In this document: positions 27,037 to 37,827 of the stretch, piece after piece
Position numbering within the stretch: position 1 is the stretch's first letter
Layout of the letters: the number at the start of each line of letters is the position of its first letter
DNA from: Phocoenobacter atlanticus subsp. cyclopteri
GTDB lineage: Bacteria > Pseudomonadota > Gammaproteobacteria > Enterobacterales > Pasteurellaceae
NCBI RefSeq assembly: GCF_018343795.1
Contig: NZ_CP074346.1
Location: 2,232,001-2,296,000, forward strand
Direction of reading: 5' to 3'
DNA: 64,000 nucleotides
Made by a program: the position numbers and the translations under genes
The notes under the pieces: model-generated
The model's input: the letters and a program-made list of their open reading frames with translations, nothing else
Told to the model about the DNA's origin: nothing
Databases searched by the model: none

Positions 27037-28344
27037 ATGCAAACTTGTTATCAAGGAAAAAGAGTTACTATTGTTGGATTAGGTAAAACAGGGCTTTCTT
27101 GTGTTGATTATTTTTTAGATAAAAAAGTACAATTACGAGTGATTGATACTCGTGAAGAACCTGCAGGTATTGATCAATTACCACAAAATGTAGCATTACA
27201 TATAGGCAGTTTAAATTTAGATTGGTTATTAAGCTCTGATTTAGTGGTAATAAGCCCTGGGTTGGCATTAGCGACACCTGAAATTCAGCAGGTATTAAAA
27301 GCTGGCATTGAAGTTGTTGGTGATATTGAATTATTTTGTCGTGAAGCAATAGCACCCATTATTGCGATTACGGGGTCTAATGGTAAAAGTACCGTCACCG
27401 CATTAACGACTGAAATGGCAAAACAAGCAGGGTTAAAAGTTGGTATGGGCGGGAATATTGGTGTACCAGCTCTAACCTTATTAAAACAAGATTATGAATT
27501 ATATGTATTAGAATTATCTAGTTTTCAATTAGAAACAACTTTTTCACTTAAAGCAAAAGCTGCGACAGTATTAAATATTAGTGAAGATCATATGGATCGT
27601 TATGTGACGTTAGATGATTATCGTTTAGCTAAATTACGAATTTATAATAATGCTGAAAATGTGATCGTAAATGCAGAAGACACACAAACGTATCCTGAGC
27701 AAGCGGTCACTTCTTTGATAGATTTTGCAGAAAATAATGCTAGATATTCATTGAGAGATGAACAGTTATATTCTGGCGATGAAACCATTATTTCAGTGGA
27801 TAAGTTAAAAATAACAGGGCGTCATAATATGTTAAATGCCCTTGCTTCTATTGCACTTGCGGAAGCGGCTAATATCCCTAAAAATGGAATTGTAAGAGCG
27901 TTGCAAAGTTATACTGGATTAGCACATCGCTTTCAATTAGTACCAACTAATGATGGCATTCTTTGGATTAACGATTCTAAAGCAACCAATGTAGGAAGTA
28001 CTGTCGCCGCATTAAATGGGTTAGAGATACAACAAAAATGTTACTTATTACTCGGTGGTGATGGTAAAGGTGCAGATTTTTCAGAATTAAAACCTTTTAT
28101 CAATAAATCAAATATTGTATGTTATTGCTTTGGAAAAGATAGTAATAAACTAGCAGAACTTACACCTAATAGTCTGGTGGTAGACACAATGGAAGAAGCA
28201 ATAAAAAGAATTCGTCCACAATTAAAACAAAATGATAGGGTTCTATTATCACCCGCTTGTGCTAGTTTAGATCAATTTCCTAATTTTGAAGTAAGGGGAG
28301 AGACATTTATAAAATTAGCATTAGGAGAGTTAGATAATGAGTGA
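27037..28344 (+). CDS. murD: UDP-MurNAc-L-alanine--D-glutamate ligase
   Basis: Adds D-glutamate to UDP-MurNAc-L-Ala in the cytoplasm. It has 435 residues, with the N-terminal nucleotide-binding fold GLGKTGLSCVDYF, the ATP site ITGSNGKSTVTALT (about 113-126), NISEDHMDRY, RHNMLNALA and the C-terminal WINDSKATNVGSTVAAL. First gene of the division cluster as seen here. Its stop overlaps the ftsW start by eight bases. mraY, which normally precedes it, is absent; the upstream region is a 142-bp spacer to divergent holB with an uptake signal. Confidence 0.98.
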   Translation: MQTCYQGKRVTIVGLGKTGLSCVDYFLDKKVQLRVIDTREEPAGIDQLPQNVALHIGSLNLDWLLSSDLVVISPGLALATPEIQQVLKAGIEVVGDIELFCREAIAPIIAITGSNGKSTVTALTTEMAKQAGLKVGMGGNIGVPALTLLKQDYELYVLELSSFQLETTFSLKAKAATVLNISEDHMDRYVTLDDYRLAKLRIYNNAENVIVNAEDTQTYPEQAVTSLIDFAENNARYSLRDEQLYSGDETIISVDKLKITGRHNMLNALASIALAEAANIPKNGIVRALQSYTGLAHRFQLVPTNDGILWINDSKATNVGSTVAALNGLEIQQKCYLLLGGDGKGADFSELKPFINKSNIVCYCFGKDSNKLAELTPNSLVVDTMEEAIKRIRPQLKQNDRVLLSPACASLDQFPNFEVRGETFIKLALGELDNE

Positions 28345-29536
28345 ACAGTTGGCAAAAGATAAGAAAATATGGTTTGAACTTACTCCTCAAAATGTATTAT
28401 ATGATCGCACATTAATGTGGTTATTTTTTGCATTATTGGTTTTTGGATTTATAGTCGTGACCTCTGCCTCTATTCCTGCTGGATTAAGATTAAAAAATGA
28501 TCCTATTTATTTTGCATTACGAGATGTGGTTTATATTTTTATTTCGTTATGTATTTTATTTTTCTTTATTCAAATTCCAATTCAAAAATGGGAAAAATAC
28601 AATATAGGATTGTTTTTTATTGCTCTTGCATTATTAATTGGCGTGTTATTTGTTGGGCATAACGTGAATGGTGCAACACGTTGGATTCGTTTGGGAATGA
28701 TGAACTTCCAACCTGCGGAGTTAGCGAAGTTAGCCATTATTTGTTATTTTGCAGGGTTTTATGTAAGAAAATTTGATGAAATGCGAAATAGAATGATGAG
28801 CTTTGTACGACCAATGATCATTTTAAGTTTATTTGGCAGTTTATTGATTTTACAGCCAGACTTAGGAAGTACTGTTGTTATTTTTGTTCTCACTTTTGCA
28901 ATGCTATTTATTGTTGGTGCAAGAATTTTTCAATTTTTGTTTTTAGGTATTACAGGTGGTGGTCTTTTCTTATTTTTTGTTTTAACCTCTGAATATCGTT
29001 TAAAGCGAGTAAAAACTTTTTTAGATCCTTGGGCAGATGCTTATGGTGATGGTTTCCAATTAACCAATTCACAAATGGCATTTGGACAAGGTGAATTATT
29101 TGGCAAAGGGTTGGGTAATTCAGTTCAAAAATTAGGCTATTTACCAGAGGCCCATACTGACTTTATTATGGCTGTTGTTGGAGAAGAATTAGGCTTTATT
29201 GGTATTTTAAGTATTACCTTATTATTTGTTTTACTCTCTTTAAGAGCGTTAAAAATTAGTCGAGAGTCATTGTTATTAGAAGAGCGTTTTAAAGGCTTTT
29301 TTAGTTTTGGTATTGGAATTTGGATTTTTTTACAAAGCTTTGTTAATTTAGGAGTGGCTTCAGGTTTACTTCCAACTAAAGGATTAACCTTTCCTCTTGT
29401 GAGTTACGGTGGCTCGAGTTTGATTATTATGTCTATTGCGATTGCGATTTTATTAAGAATTGATTATGAAAATCGCTTAGCAAATTTACAATCTGAAAAT
29501 CTAAATAAAAATGAAGAAAGCGGTAGGATTGAGTAA
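28337..29536 (+). CDS. ftsW: Peptidoglycan glycosyltransferase FtsW
   Basis: SEDS-family septal glycan polymerase that works with FtsI. The 399-residue protein has about ten membrane segments. Conserved motifs include GATRWIRLG, FQPAELAKLA, LLILQPDLGST, QLTNSQMAFGQGELFGKGLGNS, LPEAHTDFIMAVVGEELGF and the final FPLVSYGGSS. Translationally coupled to murD by overlap. Its C-terminal codons run through a DNA uptake signal (AAGCGGTAGGATT at 29519). Confidence 0.97.
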   Translation: MSEQLAKDKKIWFELTPQNVLYDRTLMWLFFALLVFGFIVVTSASIPAGLRLKNDPIYFALRDVVYIFISLCILFFFIQIPIQKWEKYNIGLFFIALALLIGVLFVGHNVNGATRWIRLGMMNFQPAELAKLAIICYFAGFYVRKFDEMRNRMMSFVRPMIILSLFGSLLILQPDLGSTVVIFVLTFAMLFIVGARIFQFLFLGITGGGLFLFFVLTSEYRLKRVKTFLDPWADAYGDGFQLTNSQMAFGQGELFGKGLGNSVQKLGYLPEAHTDFIMAVVGEELGFIGILSITLLFVLLSLRALKISRESLLLEERFKGFFSFGIGIWIFLQSFVNLGVASGLLPTKGLTFPLVSYGGSSLIIMSIAIAILLRIDYENRLANLQSENLNKNEESGRIE

Positions 29537-29642
29537 AAATTTTGCAAAAATTAATCCTTTATTTTTGTATTTAGTTGTTTGAGGTACAATGACGACTTCA
29601 TAGAGTATATCTATAATAAATAATTAAAAAGTGAATAAAAAT

Positions 29643-30704
29643 ATGACAAAAAGATTATTAGTAATGGCGGGTGGAACTGGGGGACACGTTTTTCCTGCTC
29701 TAGCTGTGGCAACAGAATTACAACAACAAGGTTGGGAAATCTGTTGGCTAGGAACAAAAGATCGAATGGAAGCAGAACTCGTGCCAAAATATAATATTCC
29801 CATTCAATTTATTCAAATTTCAGGATTACGTGGCAAAGGGATTAAAGCTTTGTTAAAGGCACCTTTTTCCATTTCACGCGCGGTATGGCAAGCTCGTAAA
29901 ATTATTAAAGAGTTTCAACCTAATGCAGTGCTAGGAATGGGAGGGTATGTTTCTGGACCAGGTGGCATTGCTGCAAAATTGTGTGGTGTACCAATTGTTC
30001 TACACGAGCAAAATGCGGTGGCAGGATTGACCAATGTTTGGCTTTCAAAAGTGGCAACTCGTGTGTTGCAAGCTTTCCCAAATGCGTTTAAGCATAAAGA
30101 GGTAGTTGGCAATCCAGTTAGACAAGATTTATTCCAACTTCCTTCACCAGAACAACGTTTCACAGAACGTGAAGGTGCCATAAAAATTCTAGTAATGGGT
30201 GGTTCACAAGGGGCGAGAATTTTAAACCAAACATTGCCACAGATAGCGGGTACATTTGGAGAAAAAATTGCAATTGTACACCAAGTAGGGAAAGGTAATT
30301 TAGAATATGTGCAACAACGTTATGCGAAACAATCAGCAGAAAATGTGATTGTGACTGAATTTATTGATGATGTTGCACAGGCTTATGGTGATGCAGATCT
30401 TGTGATTTGTCGCTCAGGTGCATTGACGGTATGTGAAATTGCTGCTGCTGGAGTACCTGCGATTTTTGTACCATTCCAACACAAAGATCGTCAACAATAC
30501 TTAAATGCAAAATATTTGGAACAAGTAAAAGCAGCAATTATTATTGAACAAAAAGACTTTACTGTTGACAATTTAGTAAGACAATTACAGTGTTTAATCA
30601 CCGATCGTCAACAATTATTAGCAATGGCATTAAATGCTCGTGAAGTCGCCACCCCTTTTTCTGCGAAACGAGTGGCAGAAGTGATCGTTGAAGTAGCGAA
30701 ATAA
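29643..30704 (+). CDS. murG: UDP-GlcNAc transferase MurG (lipid II synthesis)
   Basis: Adds GlcNAc to lipid I at the inner face of the membrane. The protein begins [23 protein letters not shown], with the G-loop GGTGGH; further motifs are [33 protein letters not shown] and [25 protein letters not shown] use ATG 29643 (353 residues) because it matches relatives; a GTG at 29631 in the same frame would add four residues. No strong Shine-Dalgarno is visible for either. The 106-bp gap after ftsW holds the second half of an uptake signal. Confidence 0.97.
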   Translation: MTKRLLVMAGGTGGHVFPALAVATELQQQGWEICWLGTKDRMEAELVPKYNIPIQFIQISGLRGKGIKALLKAPFSISRAVWQARKIIKEFQPNAVLGMGGYVSGPGGIAAKLCGVPIVLHEQNAVAGLTNVWLSKVATRVLQAFPNAFKHKEVVGNPVRQDLFQLPSPEQRFTEREGAIKILVMGGSQGARILNQTLPQIAGTFGEKIAIVHQVGKGNLEYVQQRYAKQSAENVIVTEFIDDVAQAYGDADLVICRSGALTVCEIAAAGVPAIFVPFQHKDRQQYLNAKYLEQVKAAIIIEQKDFTVDNLVRQLQCLITDRQQLLAMALNAREVATPFSAKRVAEVIVEVAK

Positions 30705-30724
30705 ACAAAGGATAAAGAATAATA

Positions 30725-32152
30725 ATGAAAAATTATCAAGATCAAGTAAGAAAAATTATTCCAGAAATGCGTCGTGTGAAGCAGGTTCATTTTATTGGTA
30801 TCGGTGGTGCTGGAATGAGTGGTATTGCTGAAATTTTATTAAATGAGGGCTACCAAATTTCGGGTTCAGATATTGCTGAAAGTCCAGTAACAAAAAACTT
30901 TGTAACCAATGGTGCAAAGGTTTTTATTGGACATCGAGCTGAAAATATTGACGGAGCAAATGTAGTAGTGGTTTCAAGTGCCATTGATGAAACAAATCCT
31001 GAAATTATTGCAGCTAAAGAGCAACGGATACCAGTTATTCAACGTGCTCAAATGTTAGCGGAGATTATGCGTTTTCGTCACGGTATTGCCGTAGCGGGGA
31101 CACACGGTAAAACCTCAACAACAGCAATGCTTTCAATGGTTTATGCTCAAGCTAAACTTGACCCAACTTATGTAAATGGTGGTTTAATTAAATCAGCTGG
31201 TAAAAATGCTCACCTTGGTGCGAGTCGCTATTTAATTGCAGAAGCAGATGAGAGTGACGCATCATTTTTACACTTACAACCGATGGTTTCTGTGGTCACT
31301 AATATCGAACCCGATCATATGGATACTTACGGTGGTTCATTTGATAAAATGAAACAAACCTATGTGAAATTTTTACATAATTTGCCTTTTTATGGTCTTG
31401 CAGTAATGTGTGCTGATGATAAAGATTTAATGGAACTAGTGCCACAAGTTGGACGACAAGTGATTACTTATGGCTTTAGTGAAACAGCGGATTATCGTAT
31501 TGAAAATTATGAACAGACTGGTTTTCAAGGGCATTATACCGTTGTTTGTCCAACAGGTGAAAAAATGAATGTATTACTTAATGTTCCAGGTAAACATAAT
31601 GCGTTAAATGCAACTGCAACATTAGCCGTTGCAAAAGAAGAAAATATTTCAAATGAAGCAATTTTGGAAGCATTAGCAGAGTTTCAAGGAGCAGGTAGAC
31701 GTTTTGATCAGCTAGGGGAGTTTATTCGTCCTAATGGTAAAGTATCTTTAGTTGATGATTATGGGCATCATCCAACAGAAGTGGATGTCACGATTAAAGC
31801 TGCTCGTAGTGGGTGGAAAGGTAAACGTGTGGTAATGGTGTTCCAGCCACATCGCTATTCTCGAACGCGTGATTTGTTTGATGATTTTGTGAATGTCTTG
31901 TCAAATGTGGATGTATTGATTATGCTTGAGGTTTATACTGCTGGTGAACAAGCGATTGCAGGAGCAGATAGTCGAGCATTATGTCGCTCTATTCGTAATT
32001 TGGGTAAAGTAGATCCAATTTTGGTTTCTGATACTGATAAATTAGGTGAGGTATTAGATCAGGTTATTCAAGATGGTGATTTGGTATTAGCTCAAGGGGC
32101 TGGGAGTGTTAGTAAAATTTCTCGTAATCTAGCAGAAAGTTGGAGAGGATAG
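30725..32152 (+). CDS. murC: UDP-N-acetylmuramate--L-alanine ligase
   Basis: Adds L-alanine to UDP-MurNAc. It has 475 residues, with [14 protein letters not shown] at the N-terminus, the ATP site [38 protein letters not shown] and [12 protein letters not shown] near the C-terminal domain. It lies 20 bp after murG and one base before ddlB. Confidence 0.98.
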   Translation: MKNYQDQVRKIIPEMRRVKQVHFIGIGGAGMSGIAEILLNEGYQISGSDIAESPVTKNFVTNGAKVFIGHRAENIDGANVVVVSSAIDETNPEIIAAKEQRIPVIQRAQMLAEIMRFRHGIAVAGTHGKTSTTAMLSMVYAQAKLDPTYVNGGLIKSAGKNAHLGASRYLIAEADESDASFLHLQPMVSVVTNIEPDHMDTYGGSFDKMKQTYVKFLHNLPFYGLAVMCADDKDLMELVPQVGRQVITYGFSETADYRIENYEQTGFQGHYTVVCPTGEKMNVLLNVPGKHNALNATATLAVAKEENISNEAILEALAEFQGAGRRFDQLGEFIRPNGKVSLVDDYGHHPTEVDVTIKAARSGWKGKRVVMVFQPHRYSRTRDLFDDFVNVLSNVDVLIMLEVYTAGEQAIAGADSRALCRSIRNLGKVDPILVSDTDKLGEVLDQVIQDGDLVLAQGAGSVSKISRNLAESWRG

Positions 32153-32153
32153 A

Positions 32154-33065
32154 ATGAGTTTAAAAGATGAAAAAATAGCGGTACTCTTTGGTGGAGTATC
32201 CTCAGAAAGAGAAGTTTCATTAAAATCAGGAGAAGCCGTATTTAATGCGTTAAAAAATCTTGGTTATAATGTGGAAGCCGTGGATACTAAATTTACCCCA
32301 GTTGAAAAATTAAAAGAAATGGGCATTCAACGTGTTTTTAATATTTTACACGGTGGTGTGGGTGAAAATGGTGTATTACAAGGTGTATTGGATCAATTAG
32401 AAATCCCTTATACGGGTAGTGGTGTAATGGCATCAGCAGTAACAATGGATAAATTTCGAACTAAACTTTTATGGCAAGCGGTTGGTTTACCAACAGCAGA
32501 AATGGAAATTGTACATAAAGGGGAAGCGGTACGATCTGAGGAAATTTTTGCAAAATTAGGGTTACCTCTTTTTGTCAAACCTGCTTGTGAGGGGTCAAGT
32601 GTTGGCGTGGTAAAAGTAAAAGAAAAAGAACAATTAATTCCAGCAATTGAAGAAGCATTAAAATATGATGATACCGTATTAATTGAAGAATTTTTGGCAG
32701 GGGAAGAATATTCTGTACCCGTATTAGGTGATGAAGTATTACCAACAGTACAAGTTATTCCCGATGGTGAGTTTTATGATTATCACGCTAAATATATATC
32801 TGATAAAACACAATACATTTGTCCTGCATTAGATGATAATCGTCAGGCAGAGATTGCAGAATTAGTGATGAGAGCTCATCAAGTTTTAGGTTGTCGTGGA
32901 TGGAGTCGAATTGATGTAATGGAAAATAATAAAGGTGAATTTTTTCTAATGGAAGCCAATACTTGCCCAGGGATGACAACGCACAGTTACTTTCCTTTTG
33001 CTGCAGCGAAAGTGGGATATAGTTTTGATAAATTGGTTGAACGTATTTTGGAGCTAAGTATTTAA
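32154..33065 (+). CDS. ddlB: D-alanine--D-alanine ligase
   Basis: Makes the D-Ala-D-Ala dipeptide for peptidoglycan. The 303-residue ATP-grasp enzyme shows [62 protein letters not shown] and [16 protein letters not shown]. The length and position within the dcw cluster identify the DdlB type. Its stop overlaps the ftsQ start (TAATG). Confidence 0.97.
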   Translation: MSLKDEKIAVLFGGVSSEREVSLKSGEAVFNALKNLGYNVEAVDTKFTPVEKLKEMGIQRVFNILHGGVGENGVLQGVLDQLEIPYTGSGVMASAVTMDKFRTKLLWQAVGLPTAEMEIVHKGEAVRSEEIFAKLGLPLFVKPACEGSSVGVVKVKEKEQLIPAIEEALKYDDTVLIEEFLAGEEYSVPVLGDEVLPTVQVIPDGEFYDYHAKYISDKTQYICPALDDNRQAEIAELVMRAHQVLGCRGWSRIDVMENNKGEFFLMEANTCPGMTTHSYFPFAAAKVGYSFDKLVERILELSI

Positions 33066-33874
33066 TGTGGTGGCGAAAAAGTAATCAAGTATTTGCTAAA
33101 CAGAAAAAAAATCGTTCAGCAAGGGAGAGATTACGTACAAAATATAAAAGTAGTTCATATTCTGTTTTTATTTTTATTCGTCCTTTGGTAGTATTGTTTT
33201 GCATAGTATTAGCGTATGTGGTTTATAGTAATAAAGATTATTGGCTTGAAAGATTAGATAACGATACACCTATTACATCTTATGCCCTTACTCATAAACT
33301 TCAATTTACTACGCATACTGATATTCGAGATGCACTTTCAACAGGTAAGCCTCTAAAAGGATATTTTGGGCAAAATATTGAGCAAGTGAAAGAAAGATTA
33401 TTGACAATTCCTTGGATTCATAGTGTTGTAGTAAGAAAATTGTGGCCTAATAAGTTAAGTTTAACAGTTTTGGAACATCGCCCTGTTGCATTATGGAATG
33501 ATACTAAATTGTTATCTGATCGAGGAGTTGTATTTACTTTACCTTTTGATCGTGTCAATCGTACAGACTTTCCTGTATTATATGGACCAGATACAGAAGG
33601 AAAAAAAGTATTGAGTGCGTGGTGGAAAATCAAACAAGATTTGATCGCCAGAAGTTTAATATTAAAATCAGTTTCTATAGATGGAAGAGGATCGTGGAAA
33701 ATTAAGTTATCAAATGAGCTTGAATTACTTTTAGGAAGAGGTGATTGGGCATCCAAAATTGATCGTTTTGTAAAAATTTTTCCACAAATTAATGTACCAG
33801 AAGGAAAAGTAATTTCTTATATAGATTTGCGTTATAAATATGGTGCCGCTGTAGGGTTTATTTCTAAAAAATAG
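33065..33874 (+). CDS. ftsQ: Cell division protein FtsQ
   Basis: Bitopic membrane protein that links early and late division proteins with FtsB and FtsL. It has 269 residues: a basic cytoplasmic start, one membrane segment (about 37-57, FIRPLVVLFCIVLAYVVY), a POTRA domain and the FtsQ beta domain (LWPNKLSLTVLEHRPVALWND, ending DLRYKYGAAV). Coupled to ddlB by a one-base overlap, 13 bp before ftsA. Confidence 0.95.
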   Translation: MWWRKSNQVFAKQKKNRSARERLRTKYKSSSYSVFIFIRPLVVLFCIVLAYVVYSNKDYWLERLDNDTPITSYALTHKLQFTTHTDIRDALSTGKPLKGYFGQNIEQVKERLLTIPWIHSVVVRKLWPNKLSLTVLEHRPVALWNDTKLLSDRGVVFTLPFDRVNRTDFPVLYGPDTEGKKVLSAWWKIKQDLIARSLILKSVSIDGRGSWKIKLSNELELLLGRGDWASKIDRFVKIFPQINVPEGKVISYIDLRYKYGAAVGFISKK

Positions 33875-33887
33875 TAGATGAAAAAAT

Positions 33888-35153
33888 ATGTCAAAAATTG
33901 CAGAATCTAAAATTATAGTAAGTTTAGAGGTGGGATCATCAAAGATCGTCACTGTTGTTGGAGAGGTTTTACCTGATGCTGTTGTGAATGTATTAGGTAC
34001 AGGTGTCTGTCCGTCTAAAGGAATTAAAAGAGGAAGTGTTGTTGATTTAGATGCCGTTACGGGAGCCATTAAAAGAGCGATTGAGCAAGCGGAGTCCATT
34101 GCAAATTGTGATATTCAAGGTGTAACCTTGGCTATTACAGGAGAACATATCCAAACACTTAATGAACTTGGTAGTGTAGCTTTGGGAAGCGGAGAGGTTA
34201 CCCACGCTGATATTGAAGCGGCCATTCGCACCGCTCGTTCGGTAAAATTATCAGAAGGTGTTGAAACATTACATATCATCCCACAAGAATATAAAGTGGA
34301 TCATTTAGAAAGAACAAAAAAGCCACTGGGTTTGCAAGGTATGCGTTTGCAAGCACAGGTACATTTGATCACTTGTCATAAAGATTGGTTACGCAATTTA
34401 TGTAAAGCCGTTGAAAATAATAAATTAAATATTGATCAGGTTGTTTTTTCAGGAATTGCATCAAGTTATTCAGTGCTCACTGAAGATGAAATGGAATTGG
34501 GTGTGTGCCTTGTGGATATTGGCGGAGGCACGATGGATATTTTAGTTTATTCTGGTGGTGCATTGCGTTATAGCAAGGTTATTCCATTTGCAGGAAATGA
34601 TATCACTCAGTATGTTTCTAAAGTATTTACAACTTCTCCTAATGATGCCGAAAATATTAAAGTGAAATATGCAAGTGCGATTTCACCACCTTCTACTTTT
34701 GTTGATACAAAAATTGAAATTCCAGGTTTGGGTGGGCGTAGACCTCAAAATATTACTAAACAGGATTTTTCTAGTGTAATTTCTGAGTGTTATATAGATT
34801 TATTAAAATTAATACAAACAGAATTGGAACTTTTGAAGGAAGAATTGACTCAAAGAGGAATTAAGCTTGATTTAACCGCTGGCGTCGTACTAACTGGAGG
34901 AGGATCTCAAGCAGAAGATATTGTTGAATGTGCAAAAAATGTATTTGGAATGGCTGCTCGAGTTGGTTATCCTTTAAATATTACAGGTTTAACAGACTAT
35001 GTAAATAAACCTCAGTATGCAACAGCATTGGGTTTATTACAATATAGTTATCTAAATAGTGATGACATTAATAATAAACCATTACCTTCAAATGATAAAG
35101 GTATGTTGAGTGTGCTTAAAAAATCATATAATTGGATAAAATCAAATTTTTGA
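33888..35153 (+). CDS. ftsA: Cell division protein FtsA
   Basis: Actin-like protein that anchors FtsZ to the membrane. It has 421 residues, with [17 protein letters not shown] (phosphate 1), the 1C subdomain around 85-165, [13 protein letters not shown] (phosphate 2) and [11 protein letters not shown] (adenosine). The C-terminal amphipathic helix ([12 protein letters not shown]) is the membrane-targeting sequence. Second and third divisome genes in a run with ftsQ and ftsZ. Confidence 0.98.
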   Translation: MSKIAESKIIVSLEVGSSKIVTVVGEVLPDAVVNVLGTGVCPSKGIKRGSVVDLDAVTGAIKRAIEQAESIANCDIQGVTLAITGEHIQTLNELGSVALGSGEVTHADIEAAIRTARSVKLSEGVETLHIIPQEYKVDHLERTKKPLGLQGMRLQAQVHLITCHKDWLRNLCKAVENNKLNIDQVVFSGIASSYSVLTEDEMELGVCLVDIGGGTMDILVYSGGALRYSKVIPFAGNDITQYVSKVFTTSPNDAENIKVKYASAISPPSTFVDTKIEIPGLGGRRPQNITKQDFSSVISECYIDLLKLIQTELELLKEELTQRGIKLDLTAGVVLTGGGSQAEDIVECAKNVFGMAARVGYPLNITGLTDYVNKPQYATALGLLQYSYLNSDDINNKPLPSNDKGMLSVLKKSYNWIKSNF

Positions 35154-35286
35154 AATTCAATTTAAAATAATAGAAATCGCATAATTTATATACAATGCGT
35201 GGTATTGTGTGTTAATAGGGTAGTAATGCATAATACTTAGTATGCAATTGCTCTATGATTGTGGTAATATATTAATTAATATAGTC

Positions 35287-35316
35287 TTGAAATAAGTAAA
35301 AATAAAAATTTATATA
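35287..35316 (+). promoter_or_regulatory. Candidate ftsZ promoter in the ftsA-ftsZ gap
   Basis: The 229-bp gap between ftsA and ftsZ is the largest in the division cluster. TTGAAA (35287-35292) and TATATA (35311-35316), 18 bp apart, fit a sigma-70 promoter about 65 bp before ftsZ. Other AT-rich hexamers nearby could also serve. Confidence 0.35.
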
Positions 35317-35382
35317 ATTTATGTAAGTCACATTTTAGATAGAAATGTAGGTTTTAGACTTGCATATTAGGGAGAATAAATA

Positions 35383-36588
35383 ATGTTTGAACCAGTATAT
35401 GAAGTAACACCTGATGCAGTGATAAAGGTCGTTGGTGTTGGTGGCGGTGGCGGTAACGCATTAAATCATATGGTTGAAGGACAAGCCGATGAAAATGGTG
35501 AGCTGAGTAGCGGTGTTGAATTTTTTTCAGTTAACACAGATGCTCAAGCATTGCGTAAAACAGCAGTGCGTCAAACTATTCAAATTGGGGATAAGATCAC
35601 TAAAGGATTGGGTGCTGGAGCTAACCCCAATGTAGGTCGCCAAGCGGCAGAAGATGATCGAGATGCATTAACTAATATGTTATCTGGTGCAGATATGGTG
35701 TTTATTTCTGCTGGAATGGGTGGTGGAACAGGAACAGGAGCTGCACCAGTTATTGCGGAAATTGCAAAAAATGCAGAGCCATCAGCCTTGACGGTTGCGA
35801 TTGTAACAAAACCTTTCAGATTTGAAGGGGCTAAGCGAATGAACTATGCAGAACAAGGTATTGCTGAGCTATCTAAGCATGTTGATTCCTTAATTATTAT
35901 CCCTAATGATAAGTTATTAAAAGTTTTACCCAAAAATGTTAAAATGTTAGACGCTTTTAAAGCAGCAAATGATGTGTTACGTAATGCTGTTTTGGGTATT
36001 ACTGATATGATTACTTCTCCAGGGTTAATTAATGTCGATTTTGCAGACGTTAAAACAGTAATGTCTGAGATGGGACGAGCGATGATGGGAACAGGTATCG
36101 CAGATGGAGAAGGTCGAGCAGAAAAAGCCGCACAAGAAGCCGTTGCTAGTCCATTATTAGAAGATGTTGACTGGTCTGAAGCAAAAGGTATTCTAGTCAG
36201 TATTACTTCAGGAATGGATATTGAATTAAGTGAAGTATATGAAGTTATGGATTATATTCACGAATATGCAGCAGCGGATGCTACAGTTGTATTCGGGACA
36301 TCCATTTATCCAGAAATGGATGGTCAAATTCGAGTGACTCTTGTTGCAACGGGTATTGGACCTTCTGAACAAGAGATGTTGAGAGCAAATAATATGAGAG
36401 CACAGCATTCAGTATCTTCTCATTTCGGCGTTACTCAACCAGAATTAAAACCAGTAGAAAGTGTTTCTGACCGAAGAACTTATACAACAGGAAGTGAAAC
36501 TACAAAAATGAATAATCCACAACCTCATCGTATTGATGAACAGAGACTATTCTCGCCTTCATCAATTCCTGGTTTTTTAAAGAAATAG
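35383..36588 (+). CDS. ftsZ: Cell division protein FtsZ
   Basis: Tubulin-like GTPase that forms the Z ring. The 401-residue protein has the [14 protein letters not shown] nucleotide site, the tubulin signature [16 protein letters not shown] and the T7-loop region ([11 protein letters not shown]). A variable linker follows (about 320-385), then the C-terminal IPGFLKK tail that binds FtsA and ZipA, both encoded in this window. A good ribosome-binding site (AGGGAGAA) precedes ATG 35383. Confidence 0.99.
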   Translation: MFEPVYEVTPDAVIKVVGVGGGGGNALNHMVEGQADENGELSSGVEFFSVNTDAQALRKTAVRQTIQIGDKITKGLGAGANPNVGRQAAEDDRDALTNMLSGADMVFISAGMGGGTGTGAAPVIAEIAKNAEPSALTVAIVTKPFRFEGAKRMNYAEQGIAELSKHVDSLIIIPNDKLLKVLPKNVKMLDAFKAANDVLRNAVLGITDMITSPGLINVDFADVKTVMSEMGRAMMGTGIADGEGRAEKAAQEAVASPLLEDVDWSEAKGILVSITSGMDIELSEVYEVMDYIHEYAAADATVVFGTSIYPEMDGQIRVTLVATGIGPSEQEMLRANNMRAQHSVSSHFGVTQPELKPVESVSDRRTYTTGSETTKMNNPQPHRIDEQRLFSPSSIPGFLKK

Positions 36589-36598
36589 TAAGGTAAAT

Positions 36599-37516
36599 AT
36601 GATTAAGCAAAGAACCCTGAAAAAATCAATAAAAGTAACGGGAATCGGATTGCATAGTGGTAAAAAGGTAACCCTTACGCTGCGTCCTGCTCCTGAAAAT
36701 ACAGGTGTGATTTATGCTCGTACTGATTTAGAGCCTGCTGTTTATTTTCCTGCGAGAGCCGATTTTATTCGTGATACGACGTTATGTACTTGTATGATCA
36801 ACGATGATGGTGTGCGTATTTCAACGGTTGAGCACTTAAATGCTGCTATGTCTGCTGTTGGATTAGATAATGTAATTGTAGAAGTTGATGCGCCTGAAAT
36901 TCCTATTATGGATGGTAGTTCTAGTCCATTTATCTATTTATTGTTAGATGCAGGAATTGAAGAACAAAATGCATTGAAAAAATTTGTTCGAATTAAAGAA
37001 ACAGTGCGAGTAGAAAATGAAGACAAGTGGGCAGAATTAAAACCTTATAATGGCTTTAAACTTGATTTTACAATTGATTTCTCTCACCCTGCAATTAGTA
37101 AAGATGTTGGGCATTATCAAATGGAATTTTCAACAAAAAGCTTTATTCAGCAGTTAAGTCGTGCGAGAACCTTTGGTTTTATGAAAGATATTGAATTACT
37201 TCAATCGATGGGATTAGCACTGGGTGGAAGTTTGGATAATGCCATTGTACTAGATAATTATCGTATCTTAAATGAAGAGGGGTTACGTTTTCCTGATGAA
37301 TTGGTTCGTCATAAAATGTTAGATGCTGTTGGTGACTTATTTATGTGTGGTTACAATATTATCGGTGAATTTTCTGCCTATAAATCAGGGCACGGCGTAA
37401 ATAATCAATTATTAAGAGCGGTGCTTGAAAATGAGAAAGCTTGGGAATTTGTGACTTTCGATGATAAAGCAACAGTGCCTTTTGGTTATCAGAAAAAGGG
37501 TCATATTTTAGTTTAA
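36599..37516 (+). CDS. lpxC: UDP-3-O-acyl-GlcNAc deacetylase
   Basis: Zinc enzyme for the first committed step of lipid A synthesis. It has 305 residues, the normal length. Metal ligands are seen in [11 protein letters not shown] (His79 region) and in [10 protein letters not shown]; the [14 protein letters not shown] motif carries the catalytic His. Ten bp after ftsZ, closing the division cluster as in E. coli and Haemophilus. Abundance is controlled by FtsH in E. coli; the C-terminal tail here differs ([12 protein letters not shown]). Confidence 0.98.
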   Translation: MIKQRTLKKSIKVTGIGLHSGKKVTLTLRPAPENTGVIYARTDLEPAVYFPARADFIRDTTLCTCMINDDGVRISTVEHLNAAMSAVGLDNVIVEVDAPEIPIMDGSSSPFIYLLLDAGIEEQNALKKFVRIKETVRVENEDKWAELKPYNGFKLDFTIDFSHPAISKDVGHYQMEFSTKSFIQQLSRARTFGFMKDIELLQSMGLALGGSLDNAIVLDNYRILNEEGLRFPDELVRHKMLDAVGDLFMCGYNIIGEFSAYKSGHGVNNQLLRAVLENEKAWEFVTFDDKATVPFGYQKKGHILV

Positions 37517-37591
37517 TTAAGATGTATTGGTAAATTACTGATATTATCAAGGGCAACCGTAAGTTTTTACCTATTGATGTATAAGTATATT

Positions 37592-37617
37592 GTAGAGACA
37601 GGGCATGCCCTGTCTCT
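37592..37617. repeat. Palindromic target site split by the IS110 element
   Basis: GTAGAGACAGGGCA at 37592 is followed by its reverse complement, interrupted after TGCCCTGTCTCT; the missing AC is found at 38852-38853, just beyond the element. Joined, the two flanks give a perfect 28-bp palindrome. It is therefore the original target, with the insertion two bases from its right end. Confidence 0.85.
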
Positions 37618-37659
37618 TGTATCTTGCCAGCTTATTCAGTTAAACTAGTAAACTGGATA

Positions 37660-37800
37660 TGCAATGGGTAAAGTGAACTAGGCTTGTCTCTAAAGTCTTT
37701 GAACTTGTGTTGTAGATTAAGTCCTTTACCCATATTTCTTTAATATTGGATGGTATCAAAGTGCCTTAGATAATTATACAAAATATATACGCTAAGTGAC
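37660..37800 (+). ncRNA. Predicted bridge RNA of the IS110 element
   Basis: The segment has two loops. GGGTAAAG (37666-37673) and CTTTACCC (37724-37731) close the first. Inside it TGTCTCT (37685-37691) equals the left target strand including the CT core, and TGTAGA (37711-37716) is complementary to the right target strand. Downstream, GATGGTATC (37749-37757) equals the left donor (right end of the element) and ATACAA (37776-37781) is complementary to the right donor (TTGTAT, left end). Order and sense are as known for IS621 bridge RNA. Exact 5' and 3' ends are not known. Confidence 0.7.
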
Positions 37801-37827
37801 ACTGTATTTACAAGAGGAATGCAAGAA

